64,000 nt of DNA from Onchidella celtica (lineage: Eukaryota; Mollusca; Gastropoda; Systellommatophora; Onchidiidae): the NCBI GenBank assembly GCA_963931925.1, contig OZ007579.1, positions 29,841,519 through 29,905,518 on the forward strand. The letters are read 5' to 3'. The notes below the pieces were generated by a model. It searched no databases. It was given only the letters and a program-made list of their open reading frames with translations, and was not told the origin of the DNA. This document shows, piece by piece, positions 53,830-64,000 of this stretch. The position numbers and the translations under genes are program-made. Position 1 is the first letter of the stretch. Each line of letters begins with the position of its first letter.

Positions 53830-54699
53830 CATGCAAAGAGGTGTTTTCTGGGTGCAGTAAGGAGTAGGGGTCGTGTGGGTCATGAAGCAGAGAGATTGGA
53901 AGTGAGACATAAAAACGCTGTAATTACCTTTCTGCTTCTTGCTGACATGTTGCACATAACTGAGGTGACCAAAATAATGTTTATTAGATGAGTACAGAAG
54001 ATTCGCCTGAGCGCTTCACGAGTATTATAGAGCGATGGGATGATGAGAAAGTGGTTGCAGTATAGTTTTGCACTTTTGAGTCAGCATTGATGTGGGACCA
54101 GACTCAACTTAGCTGCAGACAGGAGATCTTGACCGGCTGACCGAAGTCCACTCGGAAGAGAAATGATTTTCAGGCGCAGTGTTGTCACAAATTTATAGGG
54201 CCACATTTAACACAGACGACCTGCACGTTTTGGAAAGAGGACGCCGGTCACGTGTGGCACGCAGACAATTAATCCCCGGCGGTATCAGCTGTTTAGTTGC
54301 ATGGTAATCCAGGGGGGGGGGGGGGGGGGAAGATACAAAAGAACAGTTAAGTGTTTTTTGAATGAGTGTGTCTGGTTGAATATGTTAGGCAATTTTTTTA
54401 TTTTTTTTTAAACCTATTTCTACATAAAACTGGTGTGGTTGCATATAATGCAGGGAAAAAATAAAGCTACAAAAGAATAATTGCGTGCTTTTTGAATGAG
54501 TTCATCTAGTTGTTATGTCAGGGCAGTTTTTTTTTCTTGTAACCTTTTTCAAGTTCATGTACCTTGGTTTAACCTCTACCCCCTCCCCCACCTCCCCCAA
54601 GCAAAACCACACATACAGGAAGTCAAAGGAATTAAACAATGGGGATTTGGGTAAATGGCAGAAATTATCACCACGAAGGACAACAAAGACAAAAATAAT
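53830..54699. other. No gene seen; G run
   Basis: Contains an ~18-bp G run at 54312-54329. No known protein or shared repeat recognised. Confidence 0.4.
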
Positions 54700-54895
54700 A
54701 ATAATAATAATGGCTGGCATTTATATAGCGCATATCCATTTAAAATGCTCCATGCGCTTTACAGAATCAACATGTCAACCACAGAGCAGAATGGAGCGCC
54801 TGCGAAGCGCTCAGCACACTACACTGCTTCTTTCTCTCTCCCTGTCTCGCTCACTCTCTCTCTCTACTTCTCTCTATCTCAACAGATGGATAGAT
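54700..54895 (-). mobile_element. SINE-B copy 1
   Basis: On the minus strand it ends AGCGCATGGAGCATTTTAAA then TGGATATGCGCTATATAAAT and (ATT)n. That tail closely matches the LINE tail at 53760-53829. The head side is CT/GA-rich as in the copies at 60655 and 61790. Identity as a SINE is inferred from the tail sharing. Confidence 0.65.
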
Positions 54896-55139
54896 GAGAC
54901 GCAAGATAAGCCATTTATCTATGGATTATCTGATTTGCTCATCTGCAATGAGAAACATAATAGTGACTCAATACTTTGGCAGTTTATAGTGCACGATATC
55001 AATTAATGACGTAGGTATTTTCCCTGGGAATCCCCATATTTCCCCCTCACTCACACACACGGTTAATCACTCCTTAGGAAGTGTGAGCAAGCTGGTCACT
55101 GGGTACATACCTGCCCACCCAGAATAGCAACTCTATGAT
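54896..55139. other. No gene seen
   Basis: Short unassigned stretch with a (CACA) patch near 55052-55062. Confidence 0.4.
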
Positions 55140-55310
55140 AAACCCACGCAGATTTCCGTAAAATTGGTAGGATTACCACTGGGGCGGTTCTCTACATCAA
55201 ACTGTCGGCGGTGCGATGTCGTAACGAGCGGATCTACTTAGAAACAACGTCATTCTTATGTGTTAAATTTGCCGTCAGTCCTAGCGTCGGATTTCCGTAG
55301 GGTTCCAGGC
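55140..55310 (+). repeat. Repeat J copy 3
   Basis: TTCTCTACATCAAACTGTCG, GCGATGTCGTAACGAGCGGA, CTACTTAGAAACAACGTCAT and GTCAGTCCTAGCGTCGGATT. Abuts a MITE-A copy. Confidence 0.8.
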
Positions 55311-55327
55311 TTGGAAAAGCCTAGGCG

Positions 55328-55488
55328 CAGACATGCGATTTTGATCGGCCGAGTAGTTGGATGGTGACGTCACAACATTTGGTATCAATGAGATCTGGCG
55401 CACCAGCCAATTGGTTGAGTATCACTGAAACTAAGTGTTGTGCGACCTCACGATTCAACTATTCTGTCGATCAAAATCGCCTGTCTTT
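55328..55488. mobile_element. MITE-A copy 4
   Basis: GCGATTTTGATCGGCCGAGT on the left and TCGATCAAAATCGCCTGTCT on the right are inverted. The interior has GGATGGTGACGTCACAAC and CTGGCGCACCAGCC. Confidence 0.85.
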
Positions 55489-55861
55489 ATTTAGGCTGAA
55501 AAGCGAGTTTGTAATAATGCACGTGTGCTTTGTGAAAGTGAGAAAAAGTGTATGACTAGAGAGAACCAATTATGAGTCAACTGATTATGCGCATTACAGT
55601 GAGGAATTCATTTTGTGGTACTGTTTGAAGTTGTGTACGATTATGAAAATGGGAGGGGGTTATGTGAGTAATGTTAAAGCTATATGGATGACATTTGACA
55701 GGTATCTGCATTGTGATGTCATGTGTGTTTGTAGATGATTCTGGTATAATTCCCTGGAAAAAAGAGGTTGTCATGAGTTCATTAGGTGTGCCTTTGTGTG
55801 TTCTGGTGCGATGGCAGATTTTGTGATGTTATCGTTCTAACACAAATAATTGTGTGTCTGT
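55489..55861. other. No gene seen
   Basis: Unassigned GT- and AT-rich DNA leading into the TATC array. Confidence 0.4.
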
Positions 55862-56235
<374 letters not shown>

Positions 56236-56943
56236 ATCCATCCATCTGTGTACCCCTTGCAATTTATATGACTTTTTTTTTCTTTGTTACAGTTCTTTCA
56301 ATTTGATCATAAGATAAAAAGTGTTTACCACCCAGTTAACATTGTCGTGATTTCCTAACAGCTATTTTACTATGTGGAAAACAACACCACGTCCGTCAAT
56401 AGAAAAATCTTAAGACGAACAATAGCAATTGTGCAGGTGAAGCAAACAAATCAATCATTGCCTCCGGTGTACAAAAGAAACGCACACTGCCAATTCCACA
56501 CAAATACATTAGCCATTGATAACAAACACGTAGGGTGACGTAGTTCCGTAGAAGCCCTTCCCCTCCACCTCCCCCGCCCCTCCCAAAGCAAGTGGTCTGT
56601 TTATCTCAGTAGCACAAACTTGTGTCGTCATAGGTCTCACTCGGCCATTCCGTGGCCCATTCATCACGAAAATCTCCCATGCCCTTATTTGGCCCTTACC
56701 TCGCGGAGAGATACCTTCACCTCATGATTGGAAGCGGTTCTACCTTTGGTCCTTCTCCAAGCTTTGTGATAAGAACTGTAACTTAGGGGCTCTCATACTG
56801 TTCTCTTTCAGTGTATTAGACATAGGAGTGGATTTATGTGTATTTATGATTTTAACTGATCTCTTGGATCACAAGTTTTAATTTCTCATGTGCGGTTTTA
56901 ACGTACAAATTTCAATTTTTGTTTGATTATCTATTGTTAAATC
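56236..56943. other. No gene seen
   Basis: Unassigned sequence. A C-rich patch lies near 56560-56585. Confidence 0.4.
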
Positions 56944-57120
56944 GAGAGAGACAGACAGAGAGAGAGAGAGAGAGAGAGAGTGAGAGAGAGAAACAGAGGC
57001 GAAGAAGAAGAAGAAAGAGAGGATGAGAGAGGGGGGGAGAGATAGAGCGGAGGAGAGAGGAGGAGAAGGAGAGAGGAGGGAGAGAGAGAGAGAAAGAGAG
57101 AGAGAAAAATGGGAGAGAGG
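56944..57120 (+). repeat. GA-rich low-complexity tract
   Basis: GAGA, GAAGAA and GGAGA repeats. Encodes only low-complexity frames. Confidence 0.95.
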
Positions 57121-58854
57121 CGTGTATGTGTACATGGGTGTTTATGCGAAGTTGATGAAAAATTGCCGCCAAAATAACAATCACCAAAGTTGTCATAATT
57201 TCCATCTAAAGCCACATCAACAGTTATCATGCAGATGACTACACTCAACATTAATTTTGACTAGTTTGTTCCATCGCTGTGTTTTTCGTGCCACGTCGGA
57301 ATCGTCAGGCGTAGACCACGAAATATTTTGAGAACCCTTGTCCCTGTCTCCTCATTGACTTTCAGATCACTCCACGTCTCTGCTCCAATAACAGTTTAAA
57401 TTTATTGTCTGGTCTGCCCCGCCCGCGTGTTGACGGTTGTCTGGAGACTCTGCCCTTCTTGACTTTGGTGCAATACTGGAAAGTCAGCAATGCCCTGACG
57501 TCAAACTGCTGTAAGCAGATTTACGCAACGTTAAACCACCCCGGGAAGTCCACAATGACAATTCCGGTAGTTGTTTATGCTTAAAGAGTATTATCAATTA
57601 AGTGGATCATAAATTGTGGAATTCTGGAAAGAAACATTCCTTAGAAGTATTGCATTTATCCGGAGTCGCTAATTATAGAGCCATGGTGGACGACAGAGGC
57701 AACTGGGCGTTGATGACAATCTAAATTTCTGTCATCCTTGGAATTAATAGTTTACGTCAACTGTCAGTCGTCTCTCCGTCATGGCAAATAGTTTTTGTAA
57801 TCATTTACAGTAACATTACCGGGCGGCTTCAGTGTTCTTTACTGGAAAAGGTCGTAATTCACTAATCTAGATCAAATGCCCTTGTTAACATCAGTTCAAA
57901 GAATGAAATTTGCCGTATCGCCCTTGCGTCGCTCTCCTAGACTTAAATGCCTATCCCTTGTAATGTAGGAATTTAGAACAATTTGCTCATCTTTATAAAA
58001 ATCCCTCCACGTAAAAGTATCATGGAGAAATAATATTTTCCTTCGGCCAGTGATTTCTCTTTTTTTCTCATAAATGGAAATTTGAACAAAGGGCGTAAGG
58101 CGAACTGTTTGTGCATGTCCTGTGAGGCTCAGCTGTGACGTACTTGCCGTCACGTTTCTGTTGTGCCTCAGTTTCATGCCCCAGTTGACTCTGTAGGAGG
58201 CCAAGTGTCAAATCATCGCTGCAGGATTCTAAACGGCTAACTCTGAACATGCAGTGTGCTGGCTTTTCTCCGGAGTTAAGGGTGACATCACATGACATAC
58301 ACCCTTTGGATAAAGTTCAGCCAAATTGAACGATTATTTTTATAATAAAATTCACGGGAAAGATAAAAAGATCATCGACATAGCCAAATATATCACCAGT
58401 CCCGGCTCTGCAGTGGGTCTTTATCCAGCCAAGTTAACCATTTAAAGCATCAAATTTTTGGTGGCTGTTTGGCTTTGGTGCAGCACTCTATCCATCTAAC
58501 TTGGTGCTGCTCCAGAGTTAGCCACTAATAGCAGCAGAACGTCAGTGTCTGAACGGCTAACTCGACTATTCAGTAACAAATCATAATAATTGATAGTAAT
58601 TGATAAATTAATAAGCCCTGGATATGTAATAGGAAACATTTTTAGTATCAGTACTGATTCCCAGCTCCAAAATGTGTATAATAGCCTTGTTTTTCAGTTT
58701 TTTCACTCTCCTGTAAAATTTACAAAACCCGAGTTAGCCCTATAGAATCCTACAGCGACGAAATGTGTTGTGCGCATTTTCCATTCATTCACTTAAATTT
58801 AAAAAACTGCGAGGCGACAACAGTACAACAAAGTCGCACATGTGCCAGCAGTCG
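57121..58854. other. No gene seen
   Basis: About 1.7 kb with a balanced base composition but no frame over ~100 codons resembling a protein. It could hold unrecognised regulatory or repeat DNA. Confidence 0.4.
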
Positions 58855-59015
58855 CAAGGGAAATTTGACGTGTAGGATTGACATCAAATCTGCACCTAGC
58901 TAAGAATGACATCGTTTCTGCGTAGATCCGCTTGTCCCAATATCGCCCCGACGTCGGTTAGATGGAGAGAACCAGCCGCTACTGTAATTCTACCAATCTT
59001 ACAGAATTCTTACAC
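58855..59015 (-). repeat. Repeat J copy 4
   Basis: On the minus strand TTCTCTCCATCTAACCGACG, AGCGGATCTACGCAGAAACG, TGTCATTCTTAGC and GATTTGATGTCAATCCTACA align with the copy at 55140. Confidence 0.8.
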
Positions 59016-59821
59016 AAATCTATGTCTAAGTGACGTGAGCATGCTGACTGAACAGGCTAAAATTAAAAATATGTTTGGGCGCATACATTCTTTTTATATA
59101 TATCACAATTACAGGCTGCCACGTGGCCTCCAGTGGTGACGGAGCTTCCCTCATGCCCTGTTTCGCTATAGAACAACCCTTATAATAGCATGTAGTTTTA
59201 CACTTTGACGAGCCACGTCACATGACAACTTCTTTCGTCAAACCTCCGAAAATGGCTTTTGTACTGCTTGACTGCACACAAGTCCAAGTGGTGAACGCTG
59301 ATTTGCTGTCGAGGAGTCATCGTCTACTTTTAGGCCAAGGTGTTTCTAAACTTTGACATATTTGGAAAACTATTTCTGAATTTCTCTAAGCTTCACTGAA
59401 TGTCACGACAGACCTTGTACTTCATGAATGGAATGCGAAATCAGCGTTTCAAGAACATTAATTTACATCTTAAGGGCCACGCCTTTCTAAAAATGAAAGG
59501 TTTTATTTCGGAACAAAAGGGTTCTAAATTCACAACATTTTTAAGGAATGACAAACTTGGCACAGTTTGATGCCAGCTCATCTCTCGGGAAAATACCTTA
59601 AAAGTTCATTTACATTTCAAAGTAGTTATGATTCATATTGCACTAAATTTGCATTCAGAAAAGTTATCTATTAGATATTACTAAATATAACGTGGTATTA
59701 ATATTTTAAAATGCAATATTTTCTTGCACTTTGCATGAATAATCTAGCTTTTTTTTTTTTTACTTTTACTGACAAACGCCCGCAGATAAGTTGAAGGGGT
59801 TAGAATTAGAAGATATCTCAT
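59016..59821. other. No gene seen
   Basis: AT-rich, with a poly-T run near 59750-59760. No shared repeat recognised. Confidence 0.4.
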
Positions 59822-60030
59822 ATTCCCGGTCGGTGGAGGCATATTGGAATTTTGTGTGGAAATTCCTGTCCCTGATCTAATGGTAGATAGGATCGAACAC
59901 CTAGTCTTCTTCAATAAGGGCAAAAAAAACTCGGAGGGCCCGTGTGCGCGTTGCGCATGTTAGAGGTACCTCGGCAGGTGGAACTCGAGAAGACCGGGCC
60001 GAACAAGGCCGCTGCCCGGGCAAAAATAAT
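59822..60030 (+). mobile_element. SINE-A copy 5, 5'-truncated
   Basis: Begins inside the tRNA-like head (TTCCCGGTCGGTGGAGGC) and continues to GGGCCGAACAAGGCCGCTGC then CCGGGCAAAAATAATAATAA. The A box and most of the head are missing. Confidence 0.85.
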
Positions 60031-60654
60031 AATAATATTTAAAAAAAACTACCACAAAAAAAAGCGCAAAAACATCAAGAAGATTTTTTAAAAAAACAAC
60101 ATTAGAAGCCACCCAGAGGTGCAAAGGCCAAGTTAAGAGGTCCTCCGAAAGCAAAATCCTCAAAACAATTAGAAGGGATCTAAGTGCCATTGGCACAAGC
60201 GCGAAAGACTCACATTTACAGGACAGGAAAAGAAAACACCCCAAAATCTTCTTTATGGATATCTCCTGACATCTACTGTAAGAATGAATGACTTCATTTG
60301 CAAGAAATAAAGCATAAATTATGATTTGATTATTTCTTGGTAATCAACACATGTACACATTTTTGAGACAAAAGAAGATAAATTTAGGTGAACACACCTG
60401 TAAAAAAAAAAAAAATTACAAGCAAAGCCAGACCAACACCAACAAATACAGAAACAAACAAATATCATGAAAAAAACTCTGAAATCCACGGAAAATCAAA
60501 TAAAACTTCTGGAAATCATAAAGAGCAGGCCGAACAGGCCGCTGCCTGGGCAAAATTAAAATTACCAGATTAAAATTTATCCCTATCACCCCCCCCCCCC
60601 GGCCCCGCTACCAACCAAAATGTATGATTCATTATCAAATATATATTCAAATAT
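60031..60654. other. No gene; SINE-A crumb
   Basis: 60521-60556 (AGAGCAGGCCGAACAGGCCG) is a small SINE-A fragment. 60380-60510 is A-rich. A C run lies at 60591-60600. Confidence 0.5.
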
Positions 60655-60890
60655 TATCATACTACTTTATAATACAGTTGTGAGTTGTGAACTGCGCCTG
60701 TAGCGTTACAATTTGCTCTGTGTTAGACAGAGGTAGAGAGAGGGTGAGAGACAGAGAGGGAGAGAGAAAGAAAGAGACAGAGAGGCGTAAATCGAGAGAA
60801 CAAGACTTTCTGTAAAGCGCCTAGAGCGAACTAGTTTGGATTCGCCGCTATATAAATTATCTCCATTATTATTATCATTATCATATACAG
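60655..60890 (+). mobile_element. SINE-B copy 2
   Basis: Head GTTGTGAGTTGTGAACTGCG, a GA-rich middle, then TTTCTGTAAAGCGCCTAGAG, CGCCGCTATATAAATTATC and (ATT)n. It matches 61790-62050 in inverted orientation over its whole length. Confidence 0.75.
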
Positions 60891-60961
60891 CATTGAGCAA
60901 CAGGTGATGATGCAATGGAACACTGCGTGGTCAAATACTATCGGTGTTTTAGGCCATTATT

Positions 60962-61316
60962 TTAGGAGGTTCCGCTGCCCTTGGCATTTTCACCCCACTT
61001 TTCTTGTTTCATTTGTTTTATTGTGGTAGGGCTAAGTTTTTTAGAGTTGTGCCGTGACAACAGCCTGTTCGGCCTGCTCTTCACGATTTCCAACTGCCAA
61101 GGTATCTTTAAACGTTCGCAACTTGCACACGGGCCCTCCGAAATTTTCCTCCTTATCGGAGAAGACTAGGTGTTCGATCCTACCTACCATAGGATCAGGG
61201 ACAGGAAAATATGAGAAAAAAATGCCCAAATTCCAACATGCCTGCACCGACCGGGATTCGAACCCAGTACCTCCGGCATGAGAGACGAACACCTTGCTCC
61301 AGACCACTATGTCCCC
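60962..61316 (-). mobile_element. SINE-A copy 6
   Basis: Minus strand: GGGGACATAGTGGTCTGGAG, box B GGTTCGAATCCC, GAACACCTAGTCTTCTCCGA, CAGGCCGAACAGGCTGTTGT and the 3' end GGGCAGCGGAACCTCC. Full length. Confidence 0.9.
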
Positions 61317-61739
61317 TAAAAATACTATCGGTTTACAACTTCTCCTCTTAAATCTCTTTTGATCTCCTTATCCTTGTATGTGTGGTTCTGTATGCATATG
61401 TATCTGAGGTAGCGGCACGTCGAAGACGGGTAGAAGCGTGAGAGATGACTAATGATGTTTGTGTCAAGATGAGTCATCAAACGACCCAATGATGTCATCC
61501 GTAAGAAACAGTCCGCCGTGCTCCATGACACATGCAACGTTATATAATCTTAAACCAGTTCTGCAGGATTCTGGTGATTTTTTTTTTACTGACCTCCCCC
61601 CCCCCCCCTCCTCCTGGCCCCATATATGCTTTGCATACCCTTGGTCTCAATCCACTCCACCCTCCCATCCCCCCAAGCCCACTCTTTCTATGAGTGTACA
61701 CCTAACTAGAAAGCTGCAGAGACTGACCAAAGGGAGAAA
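61317..61739. other. No gene seen; C run
   Basis: Unassigned, with a poly-T then poly-C run at 61578-61608. Confidence 0.4.
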
Positions 61740-61789
61740 CATGAATGAATGAATGGATGAATGAATGAATGGATGAATGAATGAATGAA
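61740..61789 (+). repeat. (GAAT)n microsatellite
   Basis: GAATGAATGAATGGATGAAT repeats leading into the (AAT)n tail of SINE-B copy 3. Confidence 0.95.
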
Positions 61790-61933
61790 TAATAATAATA
61801 ATAATGATAATAATAATAGAGATCATGTAATAGTATATAGCGCCTAATCCAAACGAGTTCGCTCTAGGCGCTTTACAGAAAGTCTTGTTCTCTCGATTTG
61901 CATCTCTCTCACTCTCTCTTTCTTTCTCTCACC

Positions 61934-61964
<31 letters not shown>

Positions 61965-62050
61965 TCTACCTCTCTCTCAGAGCAAATTGTAACGCATCCT
62001 GTTAGGCGCAGTTCACAACTCACAACTTGTATTCTAAAGTATTATAATAC
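61790..62050 (-). mobile_element. SINE-B copy 3
   Basis: Minus strand: AGTTGTGAGTTGTGAACTGC, GA-rich middle, TTTCTGTAAAGCGCCTAGAG, then GGCGCTATATACTATT and (ATT)n. Inverted relative to copy 2, with ~900 bp between them. Confidence 0.75.
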
Positions 62051-62054
62051 TTGA

Positions 62055-62204
62055 ATGAATGATGAATGAATGAATGAATGAATGAATACTAATGCTTGAA
62101 TGAATGAACATGACTGAATGAATGAACGAATGAATGAATGAATGAATGAATGATGAATGAATGAATGAATGAATGAATGAATGAATGAATGAATGAATGA
62201 ATGC
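62055..62204 (+). repeat. (TGAA)n microsatellite
   Basis: About 150 bp of TGAATGAA repeats with small interruptions. Confidence 0.97.
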
Positions 62205-62604
62205 TGTTTAATAACTTGGGAAAGTTTCGTTATTTAAAAAATGATAAAAATCACAATAATGATGTGAAATAAAATAACATTACTAATCACATAACATCAA
62301 AGACATAATGAATTCATTCCTAGAGCTAGGAATTGACAGTGCACCATGCAATTCTCTAGATAATCACGTTTCTAGTCTGTGTAGCCATTTTATGAGTGAA
62401 TTTTATGGCTAAATGAAGAAATGATCGAATGGAATTCGACATTTTATCTATATAGATGTAAATTTATTCTGTCTGCAATTTCCAGCTATGCAAATAATTG
62501 TCTGAGAGTGACGTTGCTTGCTTCTCCACCGATCTCCTGTCTTTCTAACATCACGTGCGAGGCTATCCTTCCTACTTGGTCTGGTCTTTCTGTAAAAAGG
62601 GAGC
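62205..62604. other. No gene seen
   Basis: Unassigned AT-rich sequence. Confidence 0.4.
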
Positions 62605-62800
62605 GGGCGGTGTATCATACTAAACCCCCGAAACGGCACAGTCTATCACTGGCAGACAAGAATTAGTGCACATTGCGATTTCCTATTATTTTCTTAGTAA
62701 ATCTGGAAAGACCCGATCATACGATAGCACTTTCTGCCACTATTTCTTGAGTGTGGATTAAAAATGTTGCTGGCAGTGACGTTCTGGGCTAAGTATGATA
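62605..62800 (+). repeat. Repeat F copy 2 (uninterrupted)
   Basis: CCGAAACGGCACAGTCTATC, TTTTCTTAGTAAATCTGGAA and TTTCTTGAGTGTGGATT...TTGCTGGCAGTGACG match the two separated parts of the copy at 10403-10882. A C run follows at 62802-62815. Confidence 0.7.
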
Positions 62801-62844
62801 ACCCCCCCCCCCCCCACACCTATTTCCCTTCCACACAAGGTTGG

Positions 62845-63036
62845 TAACACGCTGAGTCAAGTCTATTTTGTCTCCATTTTGGTGTGACATGACAATGTGA
62901 ACTGTGGAGTTAAAAAGGGACCTCGCACACTGGCGAGACCGCAACAAGACTGTCTTGCTAGTTCAGACGCGTCAAACCCGTCTTGAGTCAGTTGGCGGAA
63001 AGAGATACTTCGCACACGGAGAAGATTTGAGTCTCA
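62845..63036 (+). mobile_element. MITE-B copy 4
   Basis: GCTGAGTCAAGTCTATTTTG, GTTAAAAAGGGACCTCGCAC, CAAGACTGTCTTGCTAG and GTCTTGAGTCAGTTGGCGGA. It has a single copy of the 3' end that is tandemly repeated at 4120-5521. Confidence 0.8.
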
Positions 63037-63181
63037 TAAACAGAGAGAGTCGGGGCCAGAGAGTCAGGTCCACACAGAGCCAGTGTTGCAAGAAGACACA
63101 AAAACAGACGCATAAACGAGCAAGACAGAGCCACCGGCCTCAGAGACAGACTCGTGGAGAGAGACACACAGCCTTATAAAC

Positions 63182-63545
63182 AGACAGAGACAGAGCCACA
63201 GAGTCATGGCCACAGAGATAGAGCCACAGAGTCATGGCCACAGAGACAGAGCCACAGAGACAGAGCCACAGAGGCATGGCCACAGAGACAGAGCCACAGA
63301 GTCATGGCCACAGAGACAGAGCCACAGAGACAGAGCCACAGAGACATGGCCACAGAGACAGAGCCATAGAGACAGAGCCACAGAGACAGCGCCATAGAGA
63401 CAGAGCCACAGAGACATGGCCGCAGAAACAGAGCCATAGAGACGGAGCCACAGAGACATGCCACAGAGACAGACCCATAGAGACGGAGCCACAGAGACAT
63501 GGCCATAGAGACAGAGCCATAGGGACATGGCCACAGTGACAGCCA
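63182..63545 (+). repeat. 14-bp minisatellite, ~26 units
   Basis: Unit GCCACAGAGACAGA with frequent variants GCCACAGAGACATG and GCCATAGAGACAGA. A 14-bp unit is not a multiple of 3, so the long His-Arg or Leu-Trp-Leu frames are artefacts of a 42-bp reading cycle. Confidence 0.95.
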
Positions 63546-64000
63546 CAGAGAGACAAACAAACAGACCCAAAATCAAACAGACAGACTCATATAGAGAGAC
63601 ATGCAGACTCATATTGACATCTACAAATACACACAAACAGACTCACAGGAAAACACACGAACATACTACAGAATAATTGTAAAAAGTTGACGAATTATTA
63701 CAAAAACAACGGAAAATCTGTGGGGTCACAGCCAGGCTCGAAGCAGAGGCCAAAATATAGCAAAAAGAGAAACTACAGAATATAAAAAAAAGCAAAGTAC
63801 GATATTTTCGTTTCGCCACATTTTGACTTTGAGAATAATTGTAATATTCGAACACTGGAAGAACTTGTAAACATTTGAGAATAACATATTTGAAGAGCGT
63901 CTTTCCATAACTGGGTCAAACAAATTTTGCTAGAAATATGGCCAATTTCAGATAGTCATGCAAACTCAGTCAGTGTAAGACGCAGTTAAGTCTTTAGTTG
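63546..64000. other. No gene; repeat H fragment
   Basis: 63712-63790 on the minus strand carries the repeat H end (GACCCCACAGATTTTCCG), TTGCTATATTTTGG and TTTCTC blocks. The remainder is unassigned. Confidence 0.5.

Noticed and set aside
57896..58298. Overlapping minus-strand frames of 102 and 76 codons
   Set aside because: No domain, no splice context and no similarity recognised.
63154..63636. Several overlapping 70-134-codon frames
   Set aside because: All arise from the 14-bp minisatellite. The unit length is not a multiple of three, and both strands are equally open.

Overview
The window looks like intergenic DNA from a repeat-rich animal genome, most likely a marine lophotrochozoan and perhaps a gastropod mollusc. 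That is inference, from the tRNA-derived SINEs, long GATA/TATC arrays, hAT, Harbinger and mariner fragments and a Gmr1-like retrotransposon. I found no convincing host gene. Every stretch with recognisable protein similarity belongs to a transposable element.

The centrepiece is a complete LTR retrotransposon on the minus strand at 28993-35613. It has two 620-bp LTRs that differ at only 4 positions, a 5-bp target duplication (TACTC), a proline-tRNA type primer-binding site and a polypurine tract. Its domain order is Gag, two zinc knuckles, protease, INTEGRASE, reverse transcriptase, RNase H. The enzymes are Ty3/gypsy-like, but integrase lies before reverse transcriptase as in Ty1/copia. This is the hallmark of the Gmr1 lineage. 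Two frameshifts, one in the capsid region and one at the RT/RNase H junction, make this copy defective. It landed in a Helitron-like dispersed repeat whose uninterrupted relative lies at 20013-20335.

Other elements, left to right: a solo LTR (1303-2528, TSD GTGGT); a MITE whose 3' end has become a 50-bp minisatellite, itself split by a second solo LTR (4194-5295, TSD CAGAC); a PIF/Harbinger derivative (12473-14294, TSD TTA) that keeps a MADF-domain gene but no transposase and sits inside another MITE; a mariner remnant with the last codons of a transposase (27748-27995); a MITE nested in a MITE (28076-28585); three hAT-type MITEs (8189, 42785, 50938); a long-TIR MITE (41605-41886); a near-perfect foldback (38568-38912); and LINE 3' ends at 9468, 16527, 39398, 43878 (minus) and 53445.

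Family labels used here: SINE-A (tRNA-headed, six main copies plus a fragment), SINE-B (GA-rich middle and LINE-like tail, three copies), MITE-A (about 165-185 bp, four copies), MITE-B (about 215 bp), MITE-C (about 115 bp), and dispersed repeats D, F, G, H, J, K, L and M found at least twice. Tandem DNA includes about 2 kb of GATA/TATC, (CT)n, (CAT)n, a diverged ~120-bp satellite, a 35-bp minisatellite and a 14-bp minisatellite near the right end. The parts do not form a pathway; the window records successive insertions into insertions.
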